Positions 49,262-61,177 of a stretch of 64,000 nt of DNA are shown here, piece by piece. Location of the stretch: NCBI RefSeq assembly GCF_000699445.3, contig NC_067195.1, positions 10,468,287 to 10,532,286 of the forward strand, in the 5' to 3' direction. Position numbers and translations under genes: made by a program. The first letter of the stretch is position 1. Every line of letters begins with the position of its first letter. Source of the stretch: Schistosoma haematobium. Taxonomy: Eukaryota > Platyhelminthes > Trematoda > Strigeidida > Schistosomatidae. Below the pieces are notes generated by a model that was not told where the DNA came from, made no database searches, and saw only the letters and a program-made list of their open reading frames with translations.

Positions 49262-49605
49262 ACGTGTGATTCCTGTATCAATGTTGCAAGAATGGTGGAG
49301 AAGATTTGTATCTCAGATGGATAATTTTGATGGAGTTTTGTTCTCTGAGCTTGATGGTTTATTCTTGGAGCTTTGATCGTTCTTCTGAAGTAAACAATGA
49401 CAAGTTTAAAGTCAACAAGAACCAATCAACATCGAGGTCTAGATAACAAGCTGTGAACCACATATGGAAAAATTCGAACTCTTCACTACTATTTGAAGTT
49501 TGTGCTGATGATGTCGTTCAGAAGAACGATGAAAGCTCCACTACCAAGCCATCCAGCTCAGAGAACAAAAATCCATCGAAATTTTACAAGAATAGACATA
49601 TAAAA
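49262..49605. repeat. Hairpin/inverted-repeat family, two facing copies
   Basis: The left arm (49285-49390) and right arm (49494-49605) are inverted copies separated by about 100 bases. The right arm holds CTGATGA (49505-49511), a 7 bp hairpin GTCGTTC/GAACGAT with AGAA loop (49513-49530), GAA (49531-49533), the palindrome AGCT and a C. That is hammerhead-like order, but there is one extra base before stem II and stem I is only 3 bp. The same parts occur at 56272-56420. Confidence 0.55.
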
Positions 49606-49959
49606 TAAATGTAACCATTTGATCTTTTTTTCGATATGTGTCTGATGAAAATGAGTAACGGTTCCTTAAAAAGATCCATATTGTTCTCTACTTAACTGAA
49701 CATTATTTAAACGTTACTCTAAAGCTACTAATTCAGATGAAATTTTCACTTACTTTCAACTGAAACAACCAGCTTTCTTATTATAATTTTCAACTCAATT
49801 AACTTAAAACTCTAAACATTATAGTCTCCGATTACCAATAATATTATTAATACTATATCAGTACTTAGTTTTATCAATAATATGTAGGATACTGTTACTT
49901 TATTTAACAATTTTATTCATTATTTCATTGTTAGAAATTTTTATCAAATAACTCTTGGC

Positions 49960-50215
49960 TTGAATATTTTAATAGTTGATTCTATAAGTCAATTGAAGCT
50001 AGACCAGCATGGAAAACCTAGAAGCATTGGATGGCTGTTTTGTTTTATTGTGAGACTTCTCAACATTGCGCAGTCACGACTCCGCCTCGCGAGAATCCCA
50101 CAATAGGACGAAACGGCTGTCCAGTGCTTCCAGGTTTTCCATAGTGGTCTAGCTTCAACTGACTGATGGTTTTAACTATTGAAATTACTACAATCTCCAT
50201 AAAACCCCTTCTGAT
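49960..50215. mobile_element. HH-SINE fold-back pair
   Basis: A minus-strand piece (49960-50093, tail to just after the ribozyme) joins a plus-strand piece (50094-50215) that begins inside stem II (TCCCACAATAGGACGAAAC) and runs to the tail CCCCTTCTGAT. The halves are complementary over the tail and ribozyme 3' strand and could form a hairpin of about 110 bp. The plus half lacks CTGANGA. Confidence 0.85.
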
Positions 50216-50794
50216 ATTAAATATTTTACTCATAAACATTCCATGTTGAAAATATTCAAGAATATGAATGGCAATTATATAGTTGTTTTTTTTAAATCTA
50301 ATAATTTGGAACTACAATAAGCAGATAAGTCGAAAAGATTTCCTGTAACCTTCATTATCGTTACAGATCATTTTTCACATAAATTATGACATAATACTTA
50401 CATTGTTATGTTTCATATGTCAATATCCGAGTACTAAAATAAAAATAAAGTTGCTAAGAACACTTTTGTAGATGTTTGTTCACAAAACTTAAACTAAAAA
50501 TATACTACTTTTAAACATTTGATACTAGTGTTAAATTTTATCACAAACAATGTACCATTGAAATTTCCAATGATATAAACCACCAAACTAATTTATTAAA
50601 CTGATAATAACAATTCAATGAATTTATTATCTCGGAAAAGAAGAACAACTTGAAGTAATTCTTATTGATAGGCATGAGTTTTGTTTATTTATGACATATC
50701 TTTGTTCTTTTTTTTAGATAAGCATTGAAATATCAATTTGTTGACATTTGTGTTGATATTTTATTTTAATAATCAATAAAACAAACTCATTTAG

Positions 50795-51100
50795 TATTGT
50801 TTATTTGAATGATCCCATTGATGTTTAGCATTGCAATTGATCGGTCTGTTATTGACATATGTGCATACTGTGTGTATTACCTTTATATTGCTTTAATTCA
50901 CAAGCATTTGATGCAAAGATGGACTCAGTAGCTAAGTGGATAACGTGATGACGTTTGAAGCGAACAGTACTAGGTTCGTGTTCTAGAGTGAACATCAATT
51001 CTGAGATGCAGGTACATTAAACTGAGCAGTCCCAAATAGGACGAAATGTACGTTAAACTGGATTCCACTGTTAGTCACTATCCACCTTTGCTTAGAACAA
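50795..51100. mobile_element. Smα pair: minus tail fused to a plus full-length copy
   Basis: 50795-50925 is the minus-strand Smα tail. 50926-51100 is a plus copy with the complete tRNA-like head (CTCAGTAGCTAAGTGGATAACG, B-box-like TAGGTTCGTGTTC), the GTGAACATCAATTCTGAG segment and a ribozyme with CTGAGCA (G8 changed), perfect stem II, GAA, ATGTACGT and a changed cleavage base. This copy shows best that Smα has a tRNA-like promoter region. Confidence 0.85.
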
Positions 51101-51353
51101 AATAAACGTTGAATAAAATTAATATCACTGAATACATTTTGGTTATTTCAAACTCTTTTGTATAGGAATATTTTTACTATTTAAAACATTGAAGATCTTT
51201 GGAAAGAACTAAATCTTAACTCATGCATTTTAATGAAGTTTTTTTGGTGTAATTAAGCAACTTTTAATGAGTCATTGTTTCATCATTCATGCTTTGAATA
51301 GAAATAATTTTTCATAATATTAAAAATATATTCTGTTACTGAAATTCAAAATC

Positions 51354-51835
51354 CACCGCTTCCAGGTTTCCCATGATGATCTAGCTTCAATTGACTCATG
51401 ATCTCAAATATTAAAATTACTACAGTATCCACATAACCCCTTCTGATACTAATCAACATATGCTCACTAGTGACTGGCTTCAAGATGTATTACCTGTAGT
51501 TCTATTGAGAAGCAGCGACCAGTGGGGTTTGACCGGGTCTGTTGTGAGATAGTAATCGACCGAAGACACTGGTGAGCGGTAGCTCAATTTTGTGGATTGG
51601 TCGAAGTTAGACATTAACACCGTTGGATGCCAGTTCAGTGGTGTAGAGATTTAGTGTTCGCTCTCGAGACCAGTAAGTCCTGGGTTCAAAACTCGTGAGG
51701 CGAGGTCGTGAATGCGCACTGTTGAAGAGTCCCATAGGAGGACGAAACGGCCTTCCAGTACTTCCAGGTTTTGCATGAGGGTCTAGTTTCCATTGACTCA
51801 TGATCTTAACTATTAAAGTTTTATAAATCTTTGGA
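51354..51835 (+). mobile_element. HH-SINE dimer starting at the cleavage site
   Basis: The first piece starts with a CAGTGCTTCCAGG-like sequence, the expected 5' end of a self-cleaved RNA, and runs through the tail (CCCCTTCTGATA). After about 15 bases it enters GCTCACTAGTGACTGGC, the leader of a complete second unit with head (A box GTTCAGTGGTGTAGAG, B box GGGTTCAAAAC), ribozyme (TTGAAGA, perfect GAA strand, stem III partly changed) and tail. The distance between cleavage positions is 402 bases. Confidence 0.85.
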
Positions 51836-54552
51836 TTGAATCGGGGTTAATGTTAATTATTGTGTACTCAATATAATAAAAAATGTTGTCATAAAAAAAC
51901 CCAGTATAAAGTTTGAACTATATCCAATACATTTGAAACATATTTATTATTTCTATCAAAATTAAATGATTAAATGTTATCATAAACATTCTCTTATTCC
52001 CCCTAAATGGATAGAAAGAGATGAATAAGCAAATGTTACAGTAAAATATTAGTATATTAGGAAACGCATATCATTTACGAGTAGAATACATACCAACCAT
52101 GTTATGTATCGAAGTTACAAATGCTCATTGATCTTTATTTTTAAGATCTCAATTTGGATCTTACTTATTTCTGTTCCCATATACTATTTTTGTACTAGTG
52201 GTTTATGGTTTTTGCATTTATTTTAATAGTGGAATTTTGAAAATTTGATTAGTCATTTAATTAAAAATGCTTTGTAATGTATTATGGATTTCATGTGTTA
52301 GCACTAGGAGTATAAATATTTTCATATGGTTCTGTTCAAAAGATACTTGTGAAGTTATACTACGAAGTCATATAGTGATTTCTATGTCATTTCCTATTCA
52401 ATAACTATTACTTAACATTAATTTATTGAGTGTATTTTATGTCAAACATTTGTAATACCAATATTGACTGATTACAATGAGATTGAAGTTTGGGATTCTT
52501 AAACATGACTATATCTTGATAACTATTTATAAAACTATTGATTAATAGTGTATCCGATGTTTTGCGCTCACATGAAATTAATAAATGGTTCATATTACAT
52601 CTGATCTTGATTAGTGTATACCACAATTTATTTAAGCGTACCATTTTATGGTCGATATGAGTTTATTTGTTTCCTAACCATCAAAATAAATTGTACTCTA
52701 CTTGTTATAACAAGGTATTATGCTTCACTATGAAATTCAGTCTGCTTTATGAATACACCTATATCAACTAAGAACAAATATATGTATAGACGAAACTGGC
52801 AATTTATGAAATTTCGAGTTATTAATGATATGACGATTGTTTTAATGTGAAAGATTAGATAAAATCAAATATATCGATTAATTAAAACCTGCGAAATGAT
52901 ATTCTTAAATACGAACTATTAATCTTGCTAATTAAGTACGGTTGAAAGCATCAGCTCTAATTATAACAATCAATGTACTACGATATACAGTGTTACATGT
53001 ATGACTTGTTTATGTTGCCCATGCATTCAAAGTTGAATCTTGAGAATATCACTATTTGAACCGAGCACCTCAACGACGCTCAATTTAAACAAAGTAGGTA
53101 AATGATACTATGATGCATTTTGTTTATGTAAAACGTTAATACCAAAAACACTAGAGAATCCCCTAAAATAATTGTCTCAGCAATGTAACTGTAAATGTTT
53201 CTCTCATGAAGATGTGATAATTAACTTGAATTTGTAATTTTAAACAATGATTATGTTCAACCAATAAGGAGTAGTATTTGAAAGTTACCAGTCAAATGGA
53301 AGCATTCACCAACGATCTCCTACCTTAACGACTTCGTTGATTAGAACATGTACAAAAACTATCTATTCGAGTATTGATTATGTGATTAACTAAAAGAGGA
53401 AAATATTTTCATTTGTCTCGACAAGGTTTTTCTTAGGTTATATTGTAAAATGGTACATTTTTACCTTTTTCAAGTCATACAAGTATCCTTAATTTACATC
53501 AATTTATTTTAGGCAATACATTGTTTAAATATAAATTTATACTTGCAAAAATAAATAGTTATATCTTTGAAGATATTCAGGAATAAATCGTCCGTTTAAA
53601 AAGTTGTTTTACATTACAAAAAATAAAGGACTAAACAGTTTCCCACACCCGCACATACATTTATACACAAGCGAATAAATACTAGATACACCAATGTGAA
53701 CACGTAAACACATGTACACCTACAAATACATATATATATATATATATATACTAAATGCAAATAACCACTATCTTCCTATTGCACCCCTTATGATGCAACT
53801 GAAGACAAGTAAAATAAGAATGAGACTATATTAATAGTAATATAATCATATTACTAGAATTCATTTAGTTAATATGTTCAGTAGGATATGAACTGTAAAT
53901 AAAAAAATTATGATGATTGGTGCATAACAACTAATACGAGAATATTACAATCCTTACTATATTCTGTTTACACTTATTACTTACAAAATAAAAGGAGTTT
54001 TATTTTTGATTAATATTCGTAAACAAAAAACATTCGGTTAACTGCAAAAACATTTTTTTGGAAAAGGAAAAACAAAACAGTAAACATTCAATAGTTTTTT
54101 TCGTTACAAAAAAACAAAAAAGCAAAACAGAAACAAATCAAGGGACTAATCACATACTATTTCTGAGAACTACAAAATATCACATAATAACATTTTGTAT
54201 CTGTGTATAAACTTCAAAAAGAGTAAGAAATTGTCTTGATTAACTAGTTGAAACATAATTTATCAAGATTCATTCATAATGAATACCATGCAATTAGTCA
54301 CTATGATTTTGTAAAGATATTCTATGTCCTATCATAATTGAGAATTAGGGGTTTCTAACTAAACCGTTTAGTATATATATACATATATATATTACTTATA
54401 TGTTCAACTATTAAATTTTTTTATTGTTGTGAAAAAAAGTATTTACCACTATTCTCTTGTTTTTCATAATGAACATAATATTTTGGAATATAATCAAATA
54501 TGTGTCGATCCATACCATTGACGATAACACTATGGATAATAAAAATATATAG
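51836..54552. other. No recognised feature apart from a TA tract
   Basis: AT-rich. A (TA)n run lies at about 53728-53751. No exon recognised. Confidence 0.5.
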
Positions 54553-54769
54553 GATTTATTAGAGAAAAATATTCAATTTTGTGAAGAAACTTGTGAACTA
54601 GGCTTAAAAGACTGTTTATTATTAGTACCGAAATACACTACAATTGATTCAACAGAATATAAACAATCTATTAATATAACAACAATATCAACAGAAATGA
54701 AAGAAGGTCAAGTTAATGGAAATCAATCGACTATTCCAAAAAGGAATCCAGATTCAAATATGAGATCTA
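54553..54769 (+). CDS. Candidate gene, exon C: polar Thr/Ser/Asn-rich region
   Basis: Follows an ATATATAG acceptor whose TAG would be an in-frame stop, so the open frame begins exactly at the splice point. It stays open for 72 codons plus one base to a GTAAGT donor. It starts in phase 0, matching the phase-0 end at 29231. The peptide (DLLEKNIQFCEETCELGLKDCLLLVPKYTT...) has three Cys residues near its start and then a polar Thr/Ser/Asn stretch similar in style to exon B. No family is recognised. The acceptor has a poor pyrimidine tract and the implied intron is 25 kb, so linkage to exons A and B is inferred. A downstream exon must follow; none is convincing before the window ends. Confidence 0.5.
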
Positions 54770-55669
54770 GTAAGTCAATAATGATTTTTGATATAGATGT
54801 TTAGATATTTTTTTGTGTTAATAAATTTTGTCCATAATATTGTTGCTTGAGTAAAACAATATACAAAGTTATTCTTATATACCAACCTACTTATCAGAGA
54901 TAATAATTGATGTTTTCATTTATTGTAAACCATAGTTGAGATAACAGATATCTTGTATCCAATGTTTGAATGTAGTATACATCTCTTAGATTTTAGAATG
55001 ATCCGGTCAATGATTCTACTGTTGAGCTAAATAGTCTTTGTTATCATACAATGGCTACATTACTTGATTTGTAAATAGACGGATAATTAAAACAACGTTA
55101 TTTGTCATTTTTGTAAATTATTAAAGCCAAACGTTGTTCCTAAGGTTCTTGGTCAATGATAACATTTAAAATATAGCAATTCATCAATTCAAACCATAAA
55201 GATTACAACAAAGGACGTATATAGAGCATTGATCTGAAAGTGAACTATTCAGATCAAACAATAAATGCTCGATCAAAGAGAATGTATTAGGAAATAGAAT
55301 TTTACATTAATAATGTAGATCATATCTAAAACAAATATGAAACATTGATAATATCCTTAGGTATACTCGATGTCAATTGTCGACCATATATAGAGTTATA
55401 AAACCTCTTTCTTTGACTTATGTAGAGCGTTGATAGAAAATATTAAACACTGGTTTACTGAACCATAATTTTTATGTATCCCATACCAGGAAAACTACCT
55501 AGCTATGAAATACATATAGAACCACCTTTCTAAATATTTACTTCGCATTCAGTATCTTTTGAAGGCTGTTAAAAAAAATTGAAAAACACCTAATTTCATA
55601 TTATATCTAAACTAACATATGGATTTGACAAAATATACATTGTATAATATATCTGACTGAAATATTTGG
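54770..55669. other. No recognised feature
   Basis: AT-rich sequence following exon C; nothing named. Confidence 0.5.
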
Positions 55670-55908
55670 CATCCAACGGTGTTAATGTCTAACTTCAACC
55701 AATCCACGAAGTTGCGCTACCGCACACCATTGTCTTCAGTGGGTTGACATCTCACAACAGACCTGGTTGAACTCCACCGAGGAGTTCCATACTAGAACGA
55801 AACGGCCGTCCAGTGCTCCCAGGTTTTCCATGGTGATCTAGCTTCAATTGACTCATGTTTTCAATCAGTGAAATTTCTAAAATCTCCACAAAACCCCTTC
55901 TGAAAATG
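55670..55908. mobile_element. HH-SINE inverted chimera
   Basis: The minus-strand leader (55670-55778) is joined to a plus-strand piece (55779-55908) that begins CGAGGAG, inside the first ribozyme strand. It keeps stem II, GAA, ACGGCCGT, C and the tail ending CCCCTTCTG. The tRNA-like head is absent from both halves. Confidence 0.85.
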
Positions 55909-56271
55909 AGGATTAATAAAGAATATAACATCTTATTCTAAATGTATATTATTATTTAACTGTGAATAGTGTTATTCACATAGTCATTAAACTGAACAAA
56001 TGTGTTTAATGTTGAATAACCATAGATTAATAATTATAGAACATCAAGGAATCAAAATTGTACTTATTCTCATCTATTAGTCAAGGATTCCAATTCCAAT
56101 CTACAATTGAAACCTTTCAATAAGTCTAGTTAGATTATTACTGTAGTCATGTAAATACACAAAAAGGATAATGATTTCATTAATTCATTTTCATTTTTAG
56201 CACTAATTAAGCGAACCGAATGTGTTATGTTATATTAAAACAAGAATCCTTAAAAATAATCCTTTTGATTT

Positions 56272-56420
56272 TTGAGATGGTGGAAAAGATTTGCAGCTCA
56301 GGTAAATGATTTTGATGGAGTTTCGTTCGTTGAGCTAGATGGTTTGGATGTGGTGTTTTCATCGTTCTTCTGAACGACATCATCAGCACAAACTTCAGGT
56401 AGAAGACTTCTACTTGAAGT
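56272..56420 (-). repeat. Hairpin/inverted-repeat family copy
   Basis: The reverse complement matches the right arm at 49494-49605, including CTGATGA (56380-56386), the GTCGTTC hairpin and GAA (56358-56360). AGCT is changed to AACA. The plus strand carries the matching left-arm text. Bases 56421-57067 show nothing. Confidence 0.6.
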
Positions 56421-57067
56421 TCTCTTAATTTAGTGAAATTTTATTATTCACGAGATAACAAAGACAATTTTATTTCAAATGTAAAATAGATACGAAGAAC
56501 CAACTCCTAGATGTTCCTCTAAATCAAACTGCATGTATATTCTACTCTGTATTTTGTATAATATATTATTTATGTACTAAATCATATGGACGGTACACTT
56601 TTGATATAGTCAATGTATAGATTTAGCGAAAAAGAAACGGTCTAAATGTTACTCTCTAAAAGAAAGAATCTATAATTACTTAGTTGCTTTTAACTTCAAT
56701 TAAGTTGCGTGTTTGTTTATAATTTAATTTAATTAAGAGGATAGTCTGTAATGATTTTCTAACAGAAATTATTTTCGTCATGTTTAATACTTCATTCACA
56801 ATCGGTTGAACCTAATCATGCTTTTAGGGGTGGTCATCTTCAACATTTAGTTTTATTAATACATAATTAAGCTCATTGATCTTCCTTCTGATGTAAAAGG
56901 CAAAATTTGACTATAGTTTATTTGTTATCATATTTCCTAACTCATAAACGACTTCTTCATTGTTATTCCATCATAAATTGCAAAATATAAGGTTAATAAA
57001 TACACCTAATTATCCAACCAGTGAATCTCTTTTGTTGATCAATACAATAACTCACTAACTATCAGAT

Positions 57068-57288
57068 TAGTTGAGGTTAGAAATTAACACCATTGGATAC
57101 TGACTCAATGGCTTAGAGATTAAATGTAGGCGTGCGAGATAGATAGGACCTGGGTTCGAATCCCACGAGTGGGATCATGGGTGCGACCAGTGCTCTCACA
57201 TTTTCAATAGTGGTGGTCTAGTTTAAATTGATTCATGAATTCAACTATTAAATTATTATAAAACCCACCAAAACCCTTTCTGATTAAT
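57068..57288 (+). mobile_element. HH-SINE copy with the ribozyme precisely removed
   Basis: Leader end, tRNA-like head (A box CTCAATGGCTTAGAG, B box GGGTTCGAATCCC) and tail are all present. Between GGGTGCGA and CCAGTGCT, however, the whole ribozyme core is missing, and the right junction is at the cleavage position (57187/57188). The B box here is canonical. Confidence 0.85.
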
Positions 57289-57677
57289 AAATTTGTTACG
57301 GTCTGTTACCTGCAAAGATGTATGACAATATAATAATTACTGATCATTAGTGTGCTTATATACATACACATACATTAATTACATAAAGTTATTTAAAATT
57401 CTAATGTTAGTTTGTTAAAAATTTCATTTCACCATTTTTAGTTTTGAAATATTTACTATAATAGATTTTATTGAAATCTGTACGTCTTACATTGTTTAGA
57501 AAATTTTTGCCTAGCGTGATCTATTCAAGATGATGATCACATGATGTGGTAAAATCTTCTTGTATCATTCTGTTGAACGTATTCTGTAAATCAAAATTGT
57601 GAAACGTGTAGTTTAATTGCTACATAATAACAATAAAATTTTAGCAGATTATAAGATGAATTGGCTAGTTTACAATT

Positions 57678-58220
57678 TTATTTATTTATTTGAACACATA
57701 AATATTGGTACAAAACTGCATCGAATACATATCCGCCAAACAAGTCAATTGATTTGTGTGTGGGCTGTGATACCGCCCGGGTTCCTAGGTCGAAGCAAAT
57801 GATTTTCTTGGGAGACCACACATGGAGCATTCGATACAAAGGTCTGATCCACAAAGCAGTGGAGCAACATAAGGAGATGTAATCCCATGGTAGCCGGTAA
57901 TCAATAATTGGTTCATACTCCATTTGCTCCCTCAGATTACTGGAGCCCATGTGCACCACTGGTTTGAAATCAGGGTTTTCCAACTCCTCTAGATGACCTC
58001 TCCGTCTTCATCAACCCGGTTAAAGCGCCGAACATTCGCTTTTTGTCCTCTCAATTTCGTAAACAACAGTAATGCTTCATGAAGGCAGTGAATAGGACTT
58101 CCCTGACAGAGTAGCCGTATGCACGTGGCCATGTGAGAGCATTTTGAGAGTGAGAGCTAACTCTTTTCATCCTCAGCCGTACCAAGGCAGTTGAGGACTT
58201 ACCAGGGCATCTGGTGCTTT
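57678..58220 (-). repeat. Unclassified 0.5 kb repeat, copy 3
   Basis: Longest copy of the family also at 30364 and 48475, reading from the A-rich tail (TTTATTTGAACACATAAATA on the plus strand) to the start at about 58220. Two overlapping minus-strand frames (101 and 69 codons) are not conserved. It seems non-coding. Confidence 0.7.
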
Positions 58221-58724
58221 TATTAAGCAGATTTGGTATATGTGAATAGATAAACATCACTTACCCTCTTTTAATCTCAGTTATAAACAATGTGTTTTAG
58301 TGAGAGCTACTGCTAAACCCCCATCACATCTTTACATAATATTCATATTAGGATAAAATTAGCTATGGAACTACGTATCTTTTGATCGAAATTCTACGTT
58401 TGTTCATATCCACGATCCTATGATAAATTAAATATAAAAGACTTTGATCTGCTCATGACTTTAATGAAGAAAAACTTTGACGATCATTGATGAGTATAAT
58501 AGTATTTAATTTTTAAATTTGACGTTGTACGTTTATTGTTCTAAACGTATCAGTATTTATCACTTATTTTCTCACTATGCCTAAAATGTTTTCACACAGA
58601 CAAATGTTTTATGAAGTCAGATTTGATCAACTTCAATATCTATATTTTTCAAATCTAGTATCTCCTGTGATATTTCTTAATCAACAAACGATCCGTCATT
58701 ATATCATCATCAGTGTTGAAAATT

Positions 58725-58800
58725 GTAGTAGTAGTAGTAGTAGTAGTAGAGAAAGAAGTAGTAGAAGAGGAAGAAGTAGTAGGAGTAATAAAATCGAGTA
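58725..58800. repeat. (GTA)n/(AGA)n triplet tract
   Basis: Perfect GTA triplets pass into mixed GTA/GAA/GGA triplets. The Ser/Arg-rich 74-codon frame is a translation of this repeat. The rest of 58221-59544 shows nothing. Confidence 0.85.
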
Positions 58801-59544
58801 AGTGAAAAACATCTTATAATAAGAGTGAGCATTAATGATGTGGAACCATTCATAAAGCTTTCATACTTTCTTGGATACATTGACTTTTGTATACATACAC
58901 TGAGGCAAACACTTAAACAAAAACAAATAAATATTTAAATTTGATTGACTAAAAGTTAGGAAGAAACAAAATATCTTCTCTATCGGAAAATATTCAGTTT
59001 AATCTTGTTTTTTTTCTCCTCTGCAAAATAAAAGAAGTGGATATCTTTGATTAACAGGTACTATGAACAATCAATAACATACATTTATTATGACCGCATT
59101 TTTTCATTATATGAATGATTGAAAACTGTCATTCAAAATATATTGATTGCAATTCCTAGGAAAAACAGTTAAAAAATTATTACATAACCTGAATTTGGAT
59201 GGCTTTAATATGGAATATAAGCTGAATCATATGGTATTTTGTTGCACTACATCTTCAATCAACAAAATGATGATATAAAAAAAGTAATAAAGAAAATTAT
59301 GCGATTTAAGAAAGATAACTTGAACTTAGTGTGGTTATTCACTGAAGAAATCTAAATGTTGGTTTTCAATTACTTGGATATATTATTAACAAGAGGAGTA
59401 TATTATTATTCATTGAATCAGTAGTATATAAAACACAATCAGTAGCCTATTTGGTTCATAATATAGCTTAATATTAACATGGTTTTACACGATAATCTCC
59501 GAAGTTAGGCGATTAGATATTTCCTTTAAAGTCATCGAAATTAA

Positions 59545-59860
59545 ACAAGAAAGCCTACTGTTAGAGAGGAAAAACCAGCTTCCAACTGAGAAGAAAAAGG
59601 TGTTAGAAGTGGATAGGACATACATTACGGAAATCACCAAAGTGCATCACAAAGCAAGTGCTTACTTGGAGTCCTGAAGGAAAATAAGGAAGATGAAGAT
59701 CAAAAAACACACTGCTTTGAGAATTGGAAGCAGATATGAGAAGGATGAATAACAACTGGAAACAAGTGGAAATGACTGCCCAGGACAGGGGTGGATGGAG
59801 AGTGGTGGTGGGTAGCCTGTGCTACTTCACGACGGGTAACAGGCGTAAGTAAGTATCCAA
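59545..59860 (+). mobile_element. Old RTE-like 3' terminal fragment
   Basis: Plus strand, from the AGCCTACTGTTAGAGAGG block to the TAAGTAAGTA tail, with stops and indels in the C-terminal coding part. It is related to 47520-47935 more than to copies 1-4. Confidence 0.8.
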
Positions 59861-60866
59861 ACGAAAATCAAGGTTCTGACAATGCGATCTGAATTATTTG
59901 TGAATTCAGAAAAAAATTTAACTTTCAATAGAATCTTATTTCATAGTGTATATATTAAAAATTGGATTAGTCTTTGTTTATACCAATAAATCAGTATGTC
60001 ATTTAGTCAGTGGCAGATGACACTTTATATACTTCAGAGTTATAACATTTTAAATAAGAATGACAGAATAATAGTAATCAGAACTAAAACAAAACATCAT
60101 ACTATAGTCATTTTCTTGTCAATTTATAGATGTAGAAAGCTTACATGTGTCCAGAAACAATTATAACGAATGTATTTCGTATCATCAATGATTTTGTATC
60201 CAAGTATGTTAATTATGAAAGCTTTCTACTTGTTATTTGACTATCATAAATAACTTATAAGTAGAGATTAACGAAAATTTCAAATGTACATAATCGGTTT
60301 CATGTACACTAAACTTCCTAATCACTGAAACACTAACAACTACTAAGAACATAAAGCAAATAATAATTGAATCATAAAAAGACTATGATATACTCTATAA
60401 TGTCATGTTCTGATGTATTCTATGCTGGTGTATCTAAGTTTTCTTCGGTTGTTCAACTTAGATCGGTTTGTGATCTTAATAAGAAGGCTCCAGTTATCTG
60501 TTTAACTTTATTGCTTCAATTAAAGTTTGCCTAATGTTATGGTTATTAAAAATTGTAAGATAATAATATAATACTTGTGCTCACTTTACAATTCAAAAAA
60601 GTATGAACCACATGGCTCCGATGCCAACGTGTTTATTTTTAAAATTATATATAAGTTACTGATAACTGATTGTTAGCTGTAAAAAAAAACAATTTAGTGA
60701 CTTCTTACAGAAGTAGTATGAGCACGTTTGATCTCAATAACTGGTCTATCAATTAAAAAACTGAACGACGGACTAACCATAGCAATAGTGCCAATAGCGG
60801 TCATATTTATGTGATTCTTAATGATGTATGAATTCTATCGATCAAGTTATAAAGTGATAAATATCA
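59861..60866. other. No recognised feature
   Basis: AT-rich sequence. A short acceptor-led open stretch at 60130-60191 is discussed among the rejected items. Confidence 0.5.
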
Positions 60867-61022
60867 GAATGGGTTTTTGTGGATATTGTAGTAATTTCAA
60901 TGGTTGAGGTCGTGAGTCAACTGAAGCCAAACCATCATAGAAAACCTGGAAGCACTGAACGGCCATTTCGTCCTTTTGTGGGACATCTCGGTAGTGCGCA
61001 TCCACGCCCCGCCTCGCGGGGT
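60867..61022 (-). mobile_element. HH-SINE 3' portion, inactive ribozyme
   Basis: Minus-strand tail and hammerhead segment cut off just beyond the ribozyme. The core reads CCGAGAT. GAA and most of stem III remain. Confidence 0.8.
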
Positions 61023-61177
61023 GGTTGTTGACAATTCTTCTTTTTTCAATTTAAAAAGTAGTTAAGACAATAAAGCTATTCAGTTTAATTAAATCATTAT
61101 CATTTTCATTGAGATTTTATGAACGCTTCCTGACTTACTTCAAACACTTTATATTAAGGTATGTTCAATAATATAGT

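Larger units (their letters stand above)
29232..54552 (+). other. Candidate intron 2 (25.3 kb)
   Basis: Runs from a GTGAGT donor to a weak ATATATAG acceptor and contains most of the central repeats. Its length is inferred solely from phase-0 compatibility of the flanking exons; other exons, or a second gene, could lie within it unseen. Confidence 0.35.

Noticed and set aside
56201..56240. Possible terminal exon after exon C (acceptor CATTTTTAG, 12 codons, TAA)
   Set aside because: The phase fits, but 12 codons before a stop is expected by chance in AT-rich DNA and nothing in the peptide supports it.
58577..58801. Ser/Arg-rich 74-codon frame resembling an SR-type tail
   Set aside because: The Ser/Arg part is the translated GTA/AGA triplet tract; no splice support.
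60130..60191. Alternative terminal exon (acceptor TTTATAG, 20 codons, TGA)
   Set aside because: Phase-compatible and longer than the other candidate, but still within chance expectation and without a clear polyadenylation context.
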